Positions 23,963-33,359 are shown, counted from the stretch's first letter. The stretch is 64,000 bases of DNA from Clostridium beijerinckii HUN142 (GCF_000621745.1 NZ_KK211337.1:309100-373099); one strand, 5' to 3'. Translations and numbers: made by a program. Notes: generated by a model not told the origin, from the sequence alone.

Positions 23963-24988
23963 ATGGGAAAAAAATATGTAATGTTTGTTGATGAAAGAGG
24001 GGTTATAAGTTTAGATAAAAGTGAAAATCTTTCAATGATAGGGGTGATTTTTGAATATGATTATTGCACTGATTCAAAAGACGGTGAGTGTGAATTAAAA
24101 AGAAAATTAAATGAATATAAGAAAGAAAGTTTTGGAGATATATATTCTAATATACCAATAGATAATATAATACTAAAAGAGAAAGTCTACAAAAATATTA
24201 ATAAAGTAATGATAAATGAATTTGTATATGGATTGCCAATTTTATTTAAGAAGTTAAGATTTAAGATCATTTCAAGTACGGTAAAACAAAATTTAAATAA
24301 AACGAATGATGCATATTTTATGGCGACACAAAGACTTTTAAGGAAATTTAATTCGTTTACTACTAAGAATAATGGGGAATCAGGTGGGGTAGTCATAGAA
24401 GCAAAAGAAGGAAATGTAAACTACAAAATTTTGCAAAACTTCTTTGATATATATAACAGTAGAAATACTAATTCAAGTATGCCGGATAATGTTCAGAATA
24501 AAATCAATACTTTTATTGTATCAGAAAAAAGTAATAAAACTTATGGCTCGGGGATAGAAATATTGAATATAATAAATAATATATTTTTTCGAGTCTTGAA
24601 CGGAAAAAGAGAAATTGATGACGGATTGACATTATATACAGAGTATGATAACAGAGACAGGATATTTAGTGAACTTAAGCATAAAATATACAACGATATG
24701 GGAATGGGGATTTCAAGTGAACAATTACAAGCTATTTCTAACAGCTACGTTGAAAAATTTAGTAATGAATTGAAAGTATTAAAAGAGCAGTTAAAGCTTA
24801 AGGACGCTAGGATAAAGGAAAAAGAAAAAGAGATTAGTCAGCTTACTAATGAAATTAAATTATTAGCTAAACAGCTAGAAAGAGTTTTAGTAAATAGAAA
24901 AAATGATAATATAGTATCGAGAATTCTTTCGGATATAGATGTTACAGTTAGTGGGTTCGATAAAGTGATTACAGTTTCAAAAAATTAA
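23963..24988 (+). CDS. DUF3800-like protein with C-terminal coiled coil
   Basis: 341 residues. It opens MGKKYVMFVDERG; the YxxFxDExG pattern is how many DUF3800 proteins (RNase H-like fold, function unclear, often near defence or mobile genes) begin. GGVVIEAKEG near 150 and GSGIEILNIINNIFFRVL near 200 could be the other acidic and aspartate-containing blocks, but the fit is partial. From about 275 to 325 the charged repeat LKEQLKLKDARIKEKEKEI is a clear coiled coil. ATG 23963 follows GGGGAGAG; the upstream in-frame start at 23942 is poorer. It has its own terminator and stands alone. Confidence 0.55.
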   Translation: MGKKYVMFVDERGVISLDKSENLSMIGVIFEYDYCTDSKDGECELKRKLNEYKKESFGDIYSNIPIDNIILKEKVYKNINKVMINEFVYGLPILFKKLRFKIISSTVKQNLNKTNDAYFMATQRLLRKFNSFTTKNNGESGGVVIEAKEGNVNYKILQNFFDIYNSRNTNSSMPDNVQNKINTFIVSEKSNKTYGSGIEILNIINNIFFRVLNGKREIDDGLTLYTEYDNRDRIFSELKHKIYNDMGMGISSEQLQAISNSYVEKFSNELKVLKEQLKLKDARIKEKEKEISQLTNEIKLLAKQLERVLVNRKNDNIVSRILSDIDVTVSGFDKVITVSKN

Positions 24989-25069
24989 TTATTCGCAATT
25001 ATATAATATATAATAAAGTCATATATAGAAATTTATAATAAAAATTTACTATAGCAAATTAAGAAATTT

Positions 25070-25115
25070 AAAATGCCTGAAAGAATCTTAAATGAAGCTT
25101 TTAGGCATTTTGCTT
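25070..25115 (+). terminator. Intrinsic terminator
   Basis: AAAATGCCT-GAAAG pairs with CTTTT-AGGCATTTT (25070-25111), one mismatch, followed by TGCTTTG. It ends the DUF3800-like transcript. Confidence 0.75.
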
Positions 25116-25231
25116 TGTAAAAAGCAAGTCAATAAAGTGTTAAAATTTTATAGACTTAATTGACAAGCGTTTTAAATTTTCATAAATAAGGGAAACATAT
25201 AAAAAACAAGTTTTTTGGTAAAGAGGAATTT

Positions 25232-26179
25232 ATGAATAAATTATCTTATGAAAATGAAGTGGCAGATTATTCTAAAAGATTTAAGGATTTTAAGATGAAA
25301 TCTATGCAAGACAATATAAATCTAGGCATAACGATTTATCTACCTAATGGTGAAATAAAAGGAATATTTCAAATTAGTCATGGTATGATGGAGCATAGAA
25401 AGCGCTATATAAAGTTTATGGATTATTTGGGAAGCAACGGCTATATTTCAGTAGTGCACGATCACATAGGGCATGGTGAAAGTGTTATCACCAAAGATGA
25501 CTACGGTTATTTCTATGATAACGGAGATAAAAATCTCGTAGAAGATTTACACCAAATAACGTTATATATGAAGCAAAAGTACAAAGACTATCCTTACTTT
25601 CTATTTGGATTTAGCATGGGGTCACTAATTGCAAGAGCCTATTTAAAGAAATATGATTATGAATTAGATGGTCTTATACTTTGTGGTTCACCAGTCCAAA
25701 ATAAAGCTATGCCATGTATTAAAAAGTTGTGTAGAATTATAGAGAAGATAAAGGGTGATCACTATCGGTCAATTTTTATACATAAAATAATTCGAGGAAT
25801 AGGTGATAATGTTATCACAACCTCAGAAATAGAAAGAAATAAATTTATGAACGATGAAGGGTGTGGATTTATTTTCACAGTAAATGGATTCGAAAATCTA
25901 TGTAACTTAATAAAAACTGACTATAGCCAAAAAAGCTGGGTCAAAAGAAATTTAGATCTCCCGATTCTATCTATTGCAGGGGGAGATGATATAGTTATTA
26001 TAAGTAACAAAAGATTTAATGAATTGACAAAGTTTATGAAGAGAATAGGATACGAGAAAATTTCTACTAAAATATATGCAGATAAATATCATGATCTTTT
26101 GCATGAAGTAAATAAATTAGAGGTTTATAAAGATATTTTAGATTGGATAAATAGCATTCTCGGTGAAAAGAAAACTTGA
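25232..26179 (+). CDS. Alpha/beta hydrolase, monoacylglycerol-lipase-like
   Basis: 315 residues, cytoplasmic. FQISHGMMEHRKRYIKF near 45-60 is the HGxxEHxxRY motif of the monoglyceride/lysophospholipase (PldB) family, followed by HDHIGHGES, the nucleophile elbow GFSMGSLIARAY (about 128-139), the acid in AGGDDIVI and the histidine in KYHDLLHE. The substrate is probably a monoacylglycerol or lysophospholipid, though many relatives are promiscuous. ATG 25232 follows AAGAGGAAT. Single gene. Confidence 0.85.
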   Translation: MNKLSYENEVADYSKRFKDFKMKSMQDNINLGITIYLPNGEIKGIFQISHGMMEHRKRYIKFMDYLGSNGYISVVHDHIGHGESVITKDDYGYFYDNGDKNLVEDLHQITLYMKQKYKDYPYFLFGFSMGSLIARAYLKKYDYELDGLILCGSPVQNKAMPCIKKLCRIIEKIKGDHYRSIFIHKIIRGIGDNVITTSEIERNKFMNDEGCGFIFTVNGFENLCNLIKTDYSQKSWVKRNLDLPILSIAGGDDIVIISNKRFNELTKFMKRIGYEKISTKIYADKYHDLLHEVNKLEVYKDILDWINSILGEKKT

Positions 26180-26210
26180 TTTTATCAAATGGTTTATTTC
26201 TATATGTATG

Positions 26211-26305
26211 TTTTACAATAATAAACTTACATTTAAAATTATAGTGAGACAAGTGCCTAATAAATATAAAAATTTGGAAACTCAATTATAATATATATAA
26301 TTGCA
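26211..26305. repeat. Dispersed intergenic repeat, family 2, copy d
   Basis: ACAATAATAAACTTACATTT, AAATTATAGT, GGAAACTCAATT and ATTGCAAA match copies at 707, 30940 and 33020 in order. It fills the gap between the hydrolase and msrA. Confidence 0.5.
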
Positions 26306-26352
26306 AAGTACTATTATTTGGGTTTATAATGCTGTTAAAGGATGTGTTAAGT

Positions 26353-26826
26353 ATGAAAAAAATAGTTTTTGGCGGAGGCTGCTTTTGGGGTGTGGAAAAA
26401 TTCTTTTCCATGATGCCAGGAGTATTAGAAACAGAAGTAGGATATGCAAATGGAAAAACAGAAAATCCAACATATGAAGAAGTTTGCAAAAATGATACGG
26501 ATTTCGTTGAGGTGTGTTACATAACATACGATGAAAAAATAGTTTCACTCGATGAATTATTGGATAAGTTTTGGAGTATAATAGACCCTACAACGTTGAA
26601 TAAACAAGCTGGAGATACTGGTACTCAATATAGAAGTGGAGTTTATTATATTGATGAATCTGATGCTGATATAATTAATAAAAGTAAAGCGAAAATTCAG
26701 GAAAAATGTGATGCGCAAGTTGTAACTGAGGTTAAACCGTTAAAAAAATACTATACAGCAGAAGAATATCACCAAGATTATTTAGAAAAAAATCCTACTG
26801 GTTATTGCCATATTAAGTTTAATTAA
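26353..26826 (+). CDS. msrA: Peptide methionine sulfoxide reductase A
   Basis: Repairs methionine-S-sulfoxide in proteins. It opens MKKIVFGGGCFWGVEKFFS with the catalytic cysteine in GCFWG, followed by EVGYANGKTENPTYEEVC, and ends with the typical EYHQDYLEKNPTGYC containing a resolving cysteine. 157 residues, the short single-domain form without MsrB. ATG 26353 gives the conserved start; a further in-frame ATG at 26329 would add eight residues not found in the family. The transcript ends in a bidirectional terminator shared with the AraC regulator. Confidence 0.95.
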   Translation: MKKIVFGGGCFWGVEKFFSMMPGVLETEVGYANGKTENPTYEEVCKNDTDFVEVCYITYDEKIVSLDELLDKFWSIIDPTTLNKQAGDTGTQYRSGVYYIDESDADIINKSKAKIQEKCDAQVVTEVKPLKKYYTAEEYHQDYLEKNPTGYCHIKFN

Positions 26827-26871
26827 TATTAAATATTGATGAGCTACTGTATTGATACTAGCAGCTTGTTA

Positions 26872-26914
26872 AAAACTATCTTAGAATAGAGAAATATTTT
26901 AAGATAGTTTTTTT
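26872..26914. terminator. Bidirectional terminator between msrA and the AraC-type gene
   Basis: AAACTATCTTA (26873-26883) pairs with TAAGATAGTTT (26900-26910), with A-run on the left and TTTTTTT on the right, so it works on both strands. The stop codon of the minus-strand gene lies in the right arm. Confidence 0.85.
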
Positions 26915-27759
26915 ATTTTAGGGGAAAACTCACTTGGAGATTTTTTAAACAGGTTTTTAAATGAACGTAGAAAACATGTGTAATCATTAAATCCACATTG
27001 TAAATAAACTTTTGTGATTTGATCGCCATTACTTATAAGATCCTTAGCCATTAATAATCTCTTTTGATTCACATAGTTATGAAGAGTATAGCCAGTTTCT
27101 TTTTTAAATTTATGCATAAGATAATATTTACTAATATAAAACTTTTGAGATAGAGTTTCTACAGAAAGATTTTCAGGCAAATTATTATTTATGTATTTCA
27201 GGATTTTTTCAATTTGCTTATCATATCTTAGGGATGTTTCATCATTTATATACATATTGTTAAGGTGGACTCTGTTTAAATATACAAGCAATTGAATAAA
27301 TAGTGAATTGCTCAAAAGTTTACTACCAAAGTCTTGTGAGTTAAAGGAAATATTTAGTGATTCTATTATAAACTTAATGTTATCTTGTAATTTGCTATCA
27401 AGTCTAATAAGATTAAAACTTTTTTCATTAGCAAGTCTAAAGCAAGTAGATAAATCACAATTTTCATAGTTATGGTTTTCTATAAAATCAGAATTCGCCC
27501 AGATAATAATTCTTTCATAAATCTCAGAAGAATCAATAATAGGTTTATGGACATCATGATTATTTACAAGCAAAATATCCCATGGTTTTAAGTTGTAGGC
27601 CTTTCCTTCAATTAAATAAGTCACTTTTCCAGATAAAAAAATTATTATTTTATTAAAGTCGTGATAATGAAATTCAAATTCCTGATTTTTTTTATCTCTT
27701 AAATGAAATAATTGGAAATCATTGTTTAAGTAGCCTGATTTATTACTATTTTTATTCAT
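26899..27759 (-). CDS. AraC family transcriptional regulator
   Basis: 286 residues. A cupin-like ligand domain comes first (EFHYHDFNKIIIFLSG, then KPWDILLVNNHDVHKP), and the C-terminal 100 residues are two helix-turn-helix motifs (NLSVETLSQKFYISKYYLMHKF; CGFNDYTCFLRSFKNLFKKSP). This is the sugar- or metabolite-responsive type. I place the start at ATG 27759, where GAGGAG sits nine bases upstream; the frame stays open to 27834 but there is no ribosome site there. Target genes are not evident; it is divergent from murE. Confidence 0.88.
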   Translation of the reverse strand: MNKNSNKSGYLNNDFQLFHLRDKKNQEFEFHYHDFNKIIIFLSGKVTYLIEGKAYNLKPWDILLVNNHDVHKPIIDSSEIYERIIIWANSDFIENHNYENCDLSTCFRLANEKSFNLIRLDSKLQDNIKFIIESLNISFNSQDFGSKLLSNSLFIQLLVYLNRVHLNNMYINDETSLRYDKQIEKILKYINNNLPENLSVETLSQKFYISKYYLMHKFKKETGYTLHNYVNQKRLLMAKDLISNGDQITKVYLQCGFNDYTCFLRSFKNLFKKSPSEFSPKIKKLS

Positions 27760-27994
27760 AGTTGAAAACTCCTCTGAAATAGCTTCAATTGCAACTTTAT
27801 TAAGCAAAAATTGCAGATATAAATATATATTCAATTAACTTTAAGATGTCTCATATAAGTTTTGATTTTAGATTCTATATTAAAATGATAAAGCACTTTT
27901 TGCAGTATATCAAGCAATATATGCACTATTTAATGCGAAAATGTTGTATATAATAAAAATATAAGAAGTTAAGTAATTCTTGGAGGAATAAAAA

Positions 27995-29464
27995 ATGAAG
28001 TTATATAATTTGTTAAAAGATTTAGATTACGAAATAATTAGCGGGAGTGTTGATATAGATGCTAGGAGTGTTAGTTATGATTCTAGAAAAGTAAAAGGAG
28101 ATTCAGTGTTTATCTGCATACAGGGGGCTAATGCAGATGGTCACGACTATATAGACGAAGCAATAAAAAGTGGCGCTTTAGCAATAGTAATACAGGAAGA
28201 AATTAAAATAAATAATGACAATATAACAGTAATAAAAGTTAGAAATACTAAGTTAGCTTTAGCAAGTATAGCTAACTTATTTTATAATGAACCTTCTAAA
28301 GCAATTAATTTAGTTGGAGTAACAGGTACCAATGGAAAGACTACAGTTATACATTATATAAAAGATATATTAGAGGCATATAAAAAGAGAACTGCTATAA
28401 TAGGAACTTTAGGATATGAATTTAATAAGGAAAAGGCAAGTATACAAAAGGTTAATCCTACAACACCTGAATCATTAGAACTACAAGGATTATTTAGAGA
28501 ATTTATTAATAAAGGTACTGAAAATATTGTAATGGAAGTTACTTCGTCTGCATTAGCAAAATACAGAGTTGAGTATTGTGATTTTAACGTTGGAGTATTT
28601 ACAAATTTATCTCAGGATCATCTTGAAGAACATGGAACAATGGAAAATTATAAAAATGAGAAGATAAAATTGTTTGAAAAATGTGAGTTAGGAGTTATAA
28701 ATCTAGATGATGGAATAGCAGAAGAAATTATAAAAAAAGCCGGCTGCAAAGTTTTAACTTATGGAATAAATAAAGAGGCTGATATTAGAGCAACTGAGAT
28801 TAGATATAGAAATGATTGTATAATATTCAAAATCAAATATAGGGACATAAAATGGCGCTGGTGGTGTATTACAGATGTAAAAGTAAATATTCCTGGAAAA
28901 ATAACTTTATATAATGTTTTGGCTGCTATAGGAGCTTGCATAGGTCTCGGAATGGATATGGGTGAAATTATAAGTTGCTTATCTAATATAAAGCATGTTC
29001 CAGGGAGAATAGAAATGGTGAAAAATAATTCTAACAAAAATGTAATAGTTGATTATGCACACACTCCTGATGCATTAGAAAGACTATTAATGATGGCAAG
29101 AGAGACGACTAAAGGTAAACTCATTACTGTATTTGGCTGTGGTGGAGATAGAGATAAGAGTAAGAGAAAAGTAATGGGGATGGCGGCAGGAATTTTATCA
29201 GATTATTGCATAATAACCTCAGATAATCCAAGAACGGAGGATCCTATAAAAATAATTGAAGATATTGAAGAAGGAATGGAAGTTATCAATTCAACTTATG
29301 AGAAAATTGTTGATAGAAAAAAAGCTATTGAAAAAGGACTAAAACTTTTAAAAGACGATGATTTATTAATAATAGCAGGAAAAGGGCATGAAGACTATCA
29401 AATAATAGGGAAGGATAAAATATACTTTGATGATAGAGAAATCGTTAAGAAAGCTCTTTTATAG
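27995..29464 (+). CDS. murE: UDP-N-acetylmuramoyl-tripeptide synthetase (meso-diaminopimelate type)
   Basis: Adds the third amino acid to the peptidoglycan precursor. ATP loop GVTGTNGKTTV at about 107-117, TTPESLELQGLF near 158, and DNPRTEDP near 411, which in this family marks meso-diaminopimelate rather than lysine as substrate. 489 residues, full length. GGAGG lies at normal distance from ATG 27995. It stands outside the main division/cell-wall cluster, as in several clostridia that carry more than one MurE-like gene, so it may be an additional copy. Confidence 0.92.
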   Translation: MKLYNLLKDLDYEIISGSVDIDARSVSYDSRKVKGDSVFICIQGANADGHDYIDEAIKSGALAIVIQEEIKINNDNITVIKVRNTKLALASIANLFYNEPSKAINLVGVTGTNGKTTVIHYIKDILEAYKKRTAIIGTLGYEFNKEKASIQKVNPTTPESLELQGLFREFINKGTENIVMEVTSSALAKYRVEYCDFNVGVFTNLSQDHLEEHGTMENYKNEKIKLFEKCELGVINLDDGIAEEIIKKAGCKVLTYGINKEADIRATEIRYRNDCIIFKIKYRDIKWRWWCITDVKVNIPGKITLYNVLAAIGACIGLGMDMGEIISCLSNIKHVPGRIEMVKNNSNKNVIVDYAHTPDALERLLMMARETTKGKLITVFGCGGDRDKSKRKVMGMAAGILSDYCIITSDNPRTEDPIKIIEDIEEGMEVINSTYEKIVDRKKAIEKGLKLLKDDDLLIIAGKGHEDYQIIGKDKIYFDDREIVKKALL

Positions 29465-29510
29465 TGCTAGGATTTATAAATTAAGCATCAACTATTAGGA
29501 GGCGAAAAAA

Positions 29511-30737
29511 TTGAAATTTTTAAAGAATTATAAATCATCATTGATTCTAGTGTCATCTATATTATTAGGTGGAGTAATAGGCGTTATGATGGGAGATAAA
29601 GCTAAAATATTTGCACCACTAGGGAATTTGTTTTTAAATTTAATATTTACAATGTTAGTTCCTATAGTATTCTTTAGTATTGCTTCCGCCATAGCTAATA
29701 TGGATAAATCAAAAAAACTCGGAAGAATATTTGCAATAACTTTAATTGTATTTGGCATTACTGCTATTATTTCAGGCATAATAGGGGTAATTAGTTTTAA
29801 AATGTTTAATCCATCAGTTGGATTAGATCCATCAATGTTTAATAACTTAATGAGTACTAATGATGCAGATGCATCTAAAAGCGTAGGAGTTTTAGAAAAA
29901 ATAGTTTCTAGTATAACTGTAGGTGATTTCTCTGGGCTTCTATCTAGAAATAACTTACTTGCACTAATATTATTTTCTATATTAATAGGTTTTGGGACCA
30001 TGTTGTCTAACGAACAAGGTAAGGCTTTTGCATCATTTCTAAGCAGTGGAGCTGCAGTGACAATGAAAGTTGTAAATATAATTATGTATTATGCACCAAT
30101 TGGACTTGGAGCTTATTTTGCAAATGTAATTGGACAATTAGGTGGACAAATACTAAATGGGTATGCAAAAATATTTGTACTATACTTGGTTGTCTCTATA
30201 ATATACTTCTTTGTATTTTTTAGTATATATGCTTATATAGCAGGGCGAAAAGAAGGAGTGAAATTGTTTTGGAAAAATGCTGCAGAACCTTCAGTAACTG
30301 CATTAGCAACATGTTCTAGTGCTGCCTGCATACCAGTAAATATAAAAGCAGCTAAAAATATGGGCGTATCAGATACCTTGGCTAATATAGTAATGCCACT
30401 AGGAGTCAATATCCATAAGGATGGTTCGGTAATTGGAGGAATATATAAAATAATGTTCTTGTTTGCTATATTTGGTAGGGATATAAATACTATTAGTTCC
30501 TTATTTCCTATATTAGGAGCAGGGCTTCTTATTGGTGCAGTGGTTGGGGCGGTCCCAGGAGGTGGAGCAATTGGTGAGATGCTTATTTTAAGTATATTTG
30601 GATTTCCACAGGAAGCATTGGCTATAATGCTTGTAATAGCTACAATAATTGATGCACCAGCAACATTATTAAATTCATCAGGAAATACCGTATGTACAAT
30701 GATAATATCAAGATTTATAGATAAGAAATATGACTAA
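29511..30737 (+). CDS. Dicarboxylate/amino acid:cation symporter (DAACS family)
   Basis: 408 residues with eight or more membrane segments. The hairpin and substrate region ATCSSAACIPVNIKAAKNMGV (quoted in part; about 265-285) and the VMPLGVNIHKDGS motif followed by GGAIGEMLILS and TIIDAPATLLNSSGN are GltP/GltT/DctA signatures. Such proteins import glutamate, aspartate, serine/threonine or C4-dicarboxylates with Na+ or H+. The exact substrate cannot be told. Start TTG 29511 after TAGGAGGCG; 46 bases after murE, so possibly co-transcribed. Confidence 0.88.
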   Translation: MKFLKNYKSSLILVSSILLGGVIGVMMGDKAKIFAPLGNLFLNLIFTMLVPIVFFSIASAIANMDKSKKLGRIFAITLIVFGITAIISGIIGVISFKMFNPSVGLDPSMFNNLMSTNDADASKSVGVLEKIVSSITVGDFSGLLSRNNLLALILFSILIGFGTMLSNEQGKAFASFLSSGAAVTMKVVNIIMYYAPIGLGAYFANVIGQLGGQILNGYAKIFVLYLVVSIIYFFVFFSIYAYIAGRKEGVKLFWKNAAEPSVTALATCSSAACIPVNIKAAKNMGVSDTLANIVMPLGVNIHKDGSVIGGIYKIMFLFAIFGRDINTISSLFPILGAGLLIGAVVGAVPGGGAIGEMLILSIFGFPQEALAIMLVIATIIDAPATLLNSSGNTVCTMIISRFIDKKYD

Positions 30738-30939
30738 GATAATTAGCCAAGAACCAATTAGAATCTGAGAGTATATTCCTTATAAGGTTTTATATACAAA
30801 AACTTATATTTATAGCGAGCAACCTATATGTATATACGTTCTAAAAAGTGTAGTTCATTGAAAGTTAATCTAAACTATTAGTTATTATAAACCATATAAT
30901 TTTAAAAAGAATGAACCATATTATTTAGAACTTATATAT

Positions 30940-31019
30940 GTTGCAATAATAAATCTAAATTTAAAACTATAGTAAGCAAAGTTCTAAATTAAGAGTAGAA
31001 TGTAGAAACTTAATTGCAG
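30940..31019. repeat. Dispersed intergenic repeat, family 2, copy b
   Basis: GTTGCAATAATAAA, ATTTAAAACTATAGTAAG, ATGTAGAAACTTAATTGCAG. The best preserved copy of the family, most similar to copy a (707-793). Confidence 0.55.
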
Positions 31020-31125
31020 TATGTAAAAGCAATATTTAATAGTAATAAACTACAAATAAAAAAGTAGTAACACCAATAAAGATAATTCTATTAAATAATA
31101 ATATGTTTAAAAAATTTTGATAAAG

Positions 31126-31157
31126 AACTTCAACCGTATTTTGGTTGAAGTTTTTTG
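31126..31157 (+). terminator. Strong intrinsic terminator
   Basis: AACTTCAACC (31126-31135) pairs with GGTTGAAGTT (31143-31152) around GTATTTT, followed by a T-run. It ends upstream transcription before the alarmone synthetase gene. Confidence 0.85.
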
Positions 31158-31229
31158 AAATAATTTTTAATTAATGTAGTATAATCTATATAGTATCGAA
31201 ATAATGGAATTTATGGAGGAGTATTCAGA

Positions 31230-32054
31230 ATGAAAAAAAGTTTTAACATAGATATATTTTTAGAAAAATATCCTCAAGCTAAAGAAATGATTTCTAAAAA
31301 TAATATTAATATTGAAAATCTTAAGGAAATCTACGAAGACTACATAAATTATAAAACCTCCTATGAAAGTCAAGCTGCATTTATAGCAAACATCTTACGA
31401 GCACAGAGAATGGTGCATTCTGTTAAATCAAGGATTAAAGATCCTGAGCGGTTAATAGAAAAAATTATACGAAAGACAGAAGATAGAAAAAATAAATATG
31501 GAGATAATTTCGAATTTACAGTAAATAATTATAGAAATGAAATAAATGATTTAATAGGGATTAGGGTTATACATATATTTAAAGACCAGTGGCAGGGAAT
31601 ACATAATTTTATAATAAAAACTTGGAATGTAACTGAGATTACTGCAAATGTAAGAGAAGGAGATAATATAGATGTTTTTGATGATCCTATTATAGAGGTA
31701 AGATCAAAAGCTTCTGGATACCGTTCAGTTCATTATTTAGTTGAATTTTACCCAACTAATGAGAAGGTAATTGCAGAGATACAGGTTAGAACAATTTTTG
31801 AGGAAGGATATGGGGAAATAGACCATAGATTAAGGTATTCTCATAATGAAATCCCAGAAATACTTAAGTCTAACTTAATGCTTTTTAATAGGATTGTAGG
31901 AAGTGCTGACGAAATGGCGTCATTAATAAATAATTTAAGTAAAGAGTGGGGAGATAAAGAAGTTTATTATAAAACAATAATGAAAGAGCAGGAAGCAGAA
32001 ATTAATAGATTGAAAAGCAAAATGACATGGATTGACGTAGAAAAGAATTCTTAA
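31230..32054 (+). CDS. Small alarmone synthetase (RelA/SpoT-domain GTP pyrophosphokinase)
   Basis: 274 residues comprising essentially only the synthetase domain. NDLIGIRVIHIFKDQW near 105-120 and EVRSKASGYRSVHYLVEF near 150-167 correspond to the substrate pocket, and EIQVRTIFEEGYGEIDH near 180-196 is the catalytic acidic block. No hydrolase, TGS or ACT domain is present, so it would make (p)ppGpp or a related alarmone without degrading it. Start ATG 31230 after GGAGGAG. It is a single gene; its induction would have to be at transcription or by oligomer regulation. Confidence 0.82.
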   Translation: MKKSFNIDIFLEKYPQAKEMISKNNINIENLKEIYEDYINYKTSYESQAAFIANILRAQRMVHSVKSRIKDPERLIEKIIRKTEDRKNKYGDNFEFTVNNYRNEINDLIGIRVIHIFKDQWQGIHNFIIKTWNVTEITANVREGDNIDVFDDPIIEVRSKASGYRSVHYLVEFYPTNEKVIAEIQVRTIFEEGYGEIDHRLRYSHNEIPEILKSNLMLFNRIVGSADEMASLINNLSKEWGDKEVYYKTIMKEQEAEINRLKSKMTWIDVEKNS

Positions 32055-32121
32055 CGCTAGTATTTTAAGAAGTTAGGGCTGAGAATATAAAATATTATAA
32101 CTAAAAATGGAGGAGTTTAAA

Positions 32122-32997
32122 GTGAAGACAATCGGATTTATAGGTGTAGGTGTAATGGGAAAATCTATGGTTAGAAATTTAATGAAGAAAGGATATGAGG
32201 TATCTATTTATACAAGGACAAAAGAAAAAGTTCTTGATGTTATAAATGAAGGTGCTAAATGGTGTGGGGATGTTAAGAGCTGTGTAAATAATAAAGACGT
32301 TATAATAACAATTGTAGGCTATCCTAAAGATGTAGAAGAAGTTTATTTTGGGGAAAATGGTATTTTAGAGAATGCTAAAAAGGAGTCTTGTATAATTGAC
32401 ATGACTACTACAAGTCCAAAACTTTCTGTAAAAATTTATAATGAGGCTAAAAAGAGAGAAATATATGCTTTAGATGCACCAGTATCAGGAGGAGATGTAG
32501 GAGCAAAGAATGCTACATTATCTATAATGGTTGGTGGAGACTTAGAAATTTTTGGAAAACATAAAGATGTTCTATCTGCACTTGGAAATAATATAATTTA
32601 TGAAGGAAAACCGGGAAATGGTCAGCATGCAAAAATGGCAAATCAGATAGCTTTAGCTGGTGCGATAGCTGGAGTGTGCGAAGCAATTACGTATGCAAAA
32701 GGAGCAGGATTAGATGTTCAGACTATGCTTGATAGTATAAGTGAAGGTGCGGCGGGAAGCTGGCAAATGAAAAATATGGCTCCTCGTATGTTAAAAGGAG
32801 ATTTTGATCCTGGCTTTTACATAAAGCATTTTATTAAGGATATGAATTTAGCAATAGAAGAATCTACAGATAATTCTATAAATTTAGGCGTTTTGAATGA
32901 AGTACTGAAAATGTATAAAACATTAGATAATGATAATTTGGGTAGTCTAGGGACTCAGGGGCTTATTAAATATTACGAGAAGTATAGTAAAAATTAA
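32122..32997 (+). CDS. 3-hydroxyisobutyrate dehydrogenase family oxidoreductase
   Basis: 291 residues. It starts MKTIGFIGVGVMGKSM (Rossmann GxGxMG), followed by DAPVSGGDVGA near 117-127, the substrate-binding signature, and the catalytic lysine in GNGQHAKMANQ near 168. The family oxidises or reduces beta-hydroxyacids such as 3-hydroxyisobutyrate, tartronate semialdehyde or 4-hydroxybutyrate; which applies here cannot be read. GTG 32122 is chosen because GGAGGAG lies just upstream; the ATG at 32107 is itself inside that ribosome site. Confidence 0.88.
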   Translation: MKTIGFIGVGVMGKSMVRNLMKKGYEVSIYTRTKEKVLDVINEGAKWCGDVKSCVNNKDVIITIVGYPKDVEEVYFGENGILENAKKESCIIDMTTTSPKLSVKIYNEAKKREIYALDAPVSGGDVGAKNATLSIMVGGDLEIFGKHKDVLSALGNNIIYEGKPGNGQHAKMANQIALAGAIAGVCEAITYAKGAGLDVQTMLDSISEGAAGSWQMKNMAPRMLKGDFDPGFYIKHFIKDMNLAIEESTDNSINLGVLNEVLKMYKTLDNDNLGSLGTQGLIKYYEKYSKN

Positions 32998-33019
32998 TAA
33001 ATTTAAGTTGGATATATAA

Positions 33020-33098
33020 GTTGGGATAATAAACTTATATTTAAAATTCTATTAAGTCAATCGCTCAACTAAATTAAAATATAGAAACTCGATTGCAA
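33020..33098. repeat. Dispersed intergenic repeat, family 2, copy c
   Basis: GTTGGGATAATAAACTTA, ATTTAAAATTCTATTAAGTC, ATATAGAAACTCGATTGCA; same block order and spacing as the other three copies. Confidence 0.5.
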
Positions 33099-33172
33099 CA
33101 GATATAAGTTTAAGTTCTAAATAATATAATTCATTCTTTATAAATTTATTTAGATTCATTATATATCTATCA

Positions 33173-33213
33173 GAAGCAGTAAGTAAGAACTTCTTATTTA
33201 CTGCTTCATTTTA
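33173..33213 (+). terminator. Terminator-like hairpin
   Basis: GAAGCAGTAAGTAAG (33173-33187) pairs with CTTATTTACTGCTTC (33193-33207), 15 pairs with one G-T wobble, followed by ATTTTATA. Confidence 0.6.
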
Positions 33214-33359
33214 TATATTAAAAAAAATACTATGCAGGAATTATTTTTTTGTTATAATAAAACATGTATATTACATAGTAAGTTTATAAGACAATAAGGA
33301 AAGAATATATTTTATAATGGATCTTTAGAGTTTATAAACTTGAAAGGAAGAAGACTTAT

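Larger units (their letters stand above)
30738..31229. other. Intergenic region with a family 2 repeat and terminator
   Basis: About 490 bases: an A/T-rich first half with possible remnants of the same repeat (about 30785-30930), the repeat copy at 30940-31019, then the terminator at 31126-31157. No gene is seen. Confidence 0.6.
32998..33359. other. Intergenic region with a family 2 repeat and a hairpin
   Basis: About 360 bases: repeat copy at 33020-33098, terminator-like hairpin at 33173-33213, then a leader to the cysteine desulfurase gene. A TATAAT at about 33256 with upstream TTTTTTTG could be its promoter, not well supported. Confidence 0.5.
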
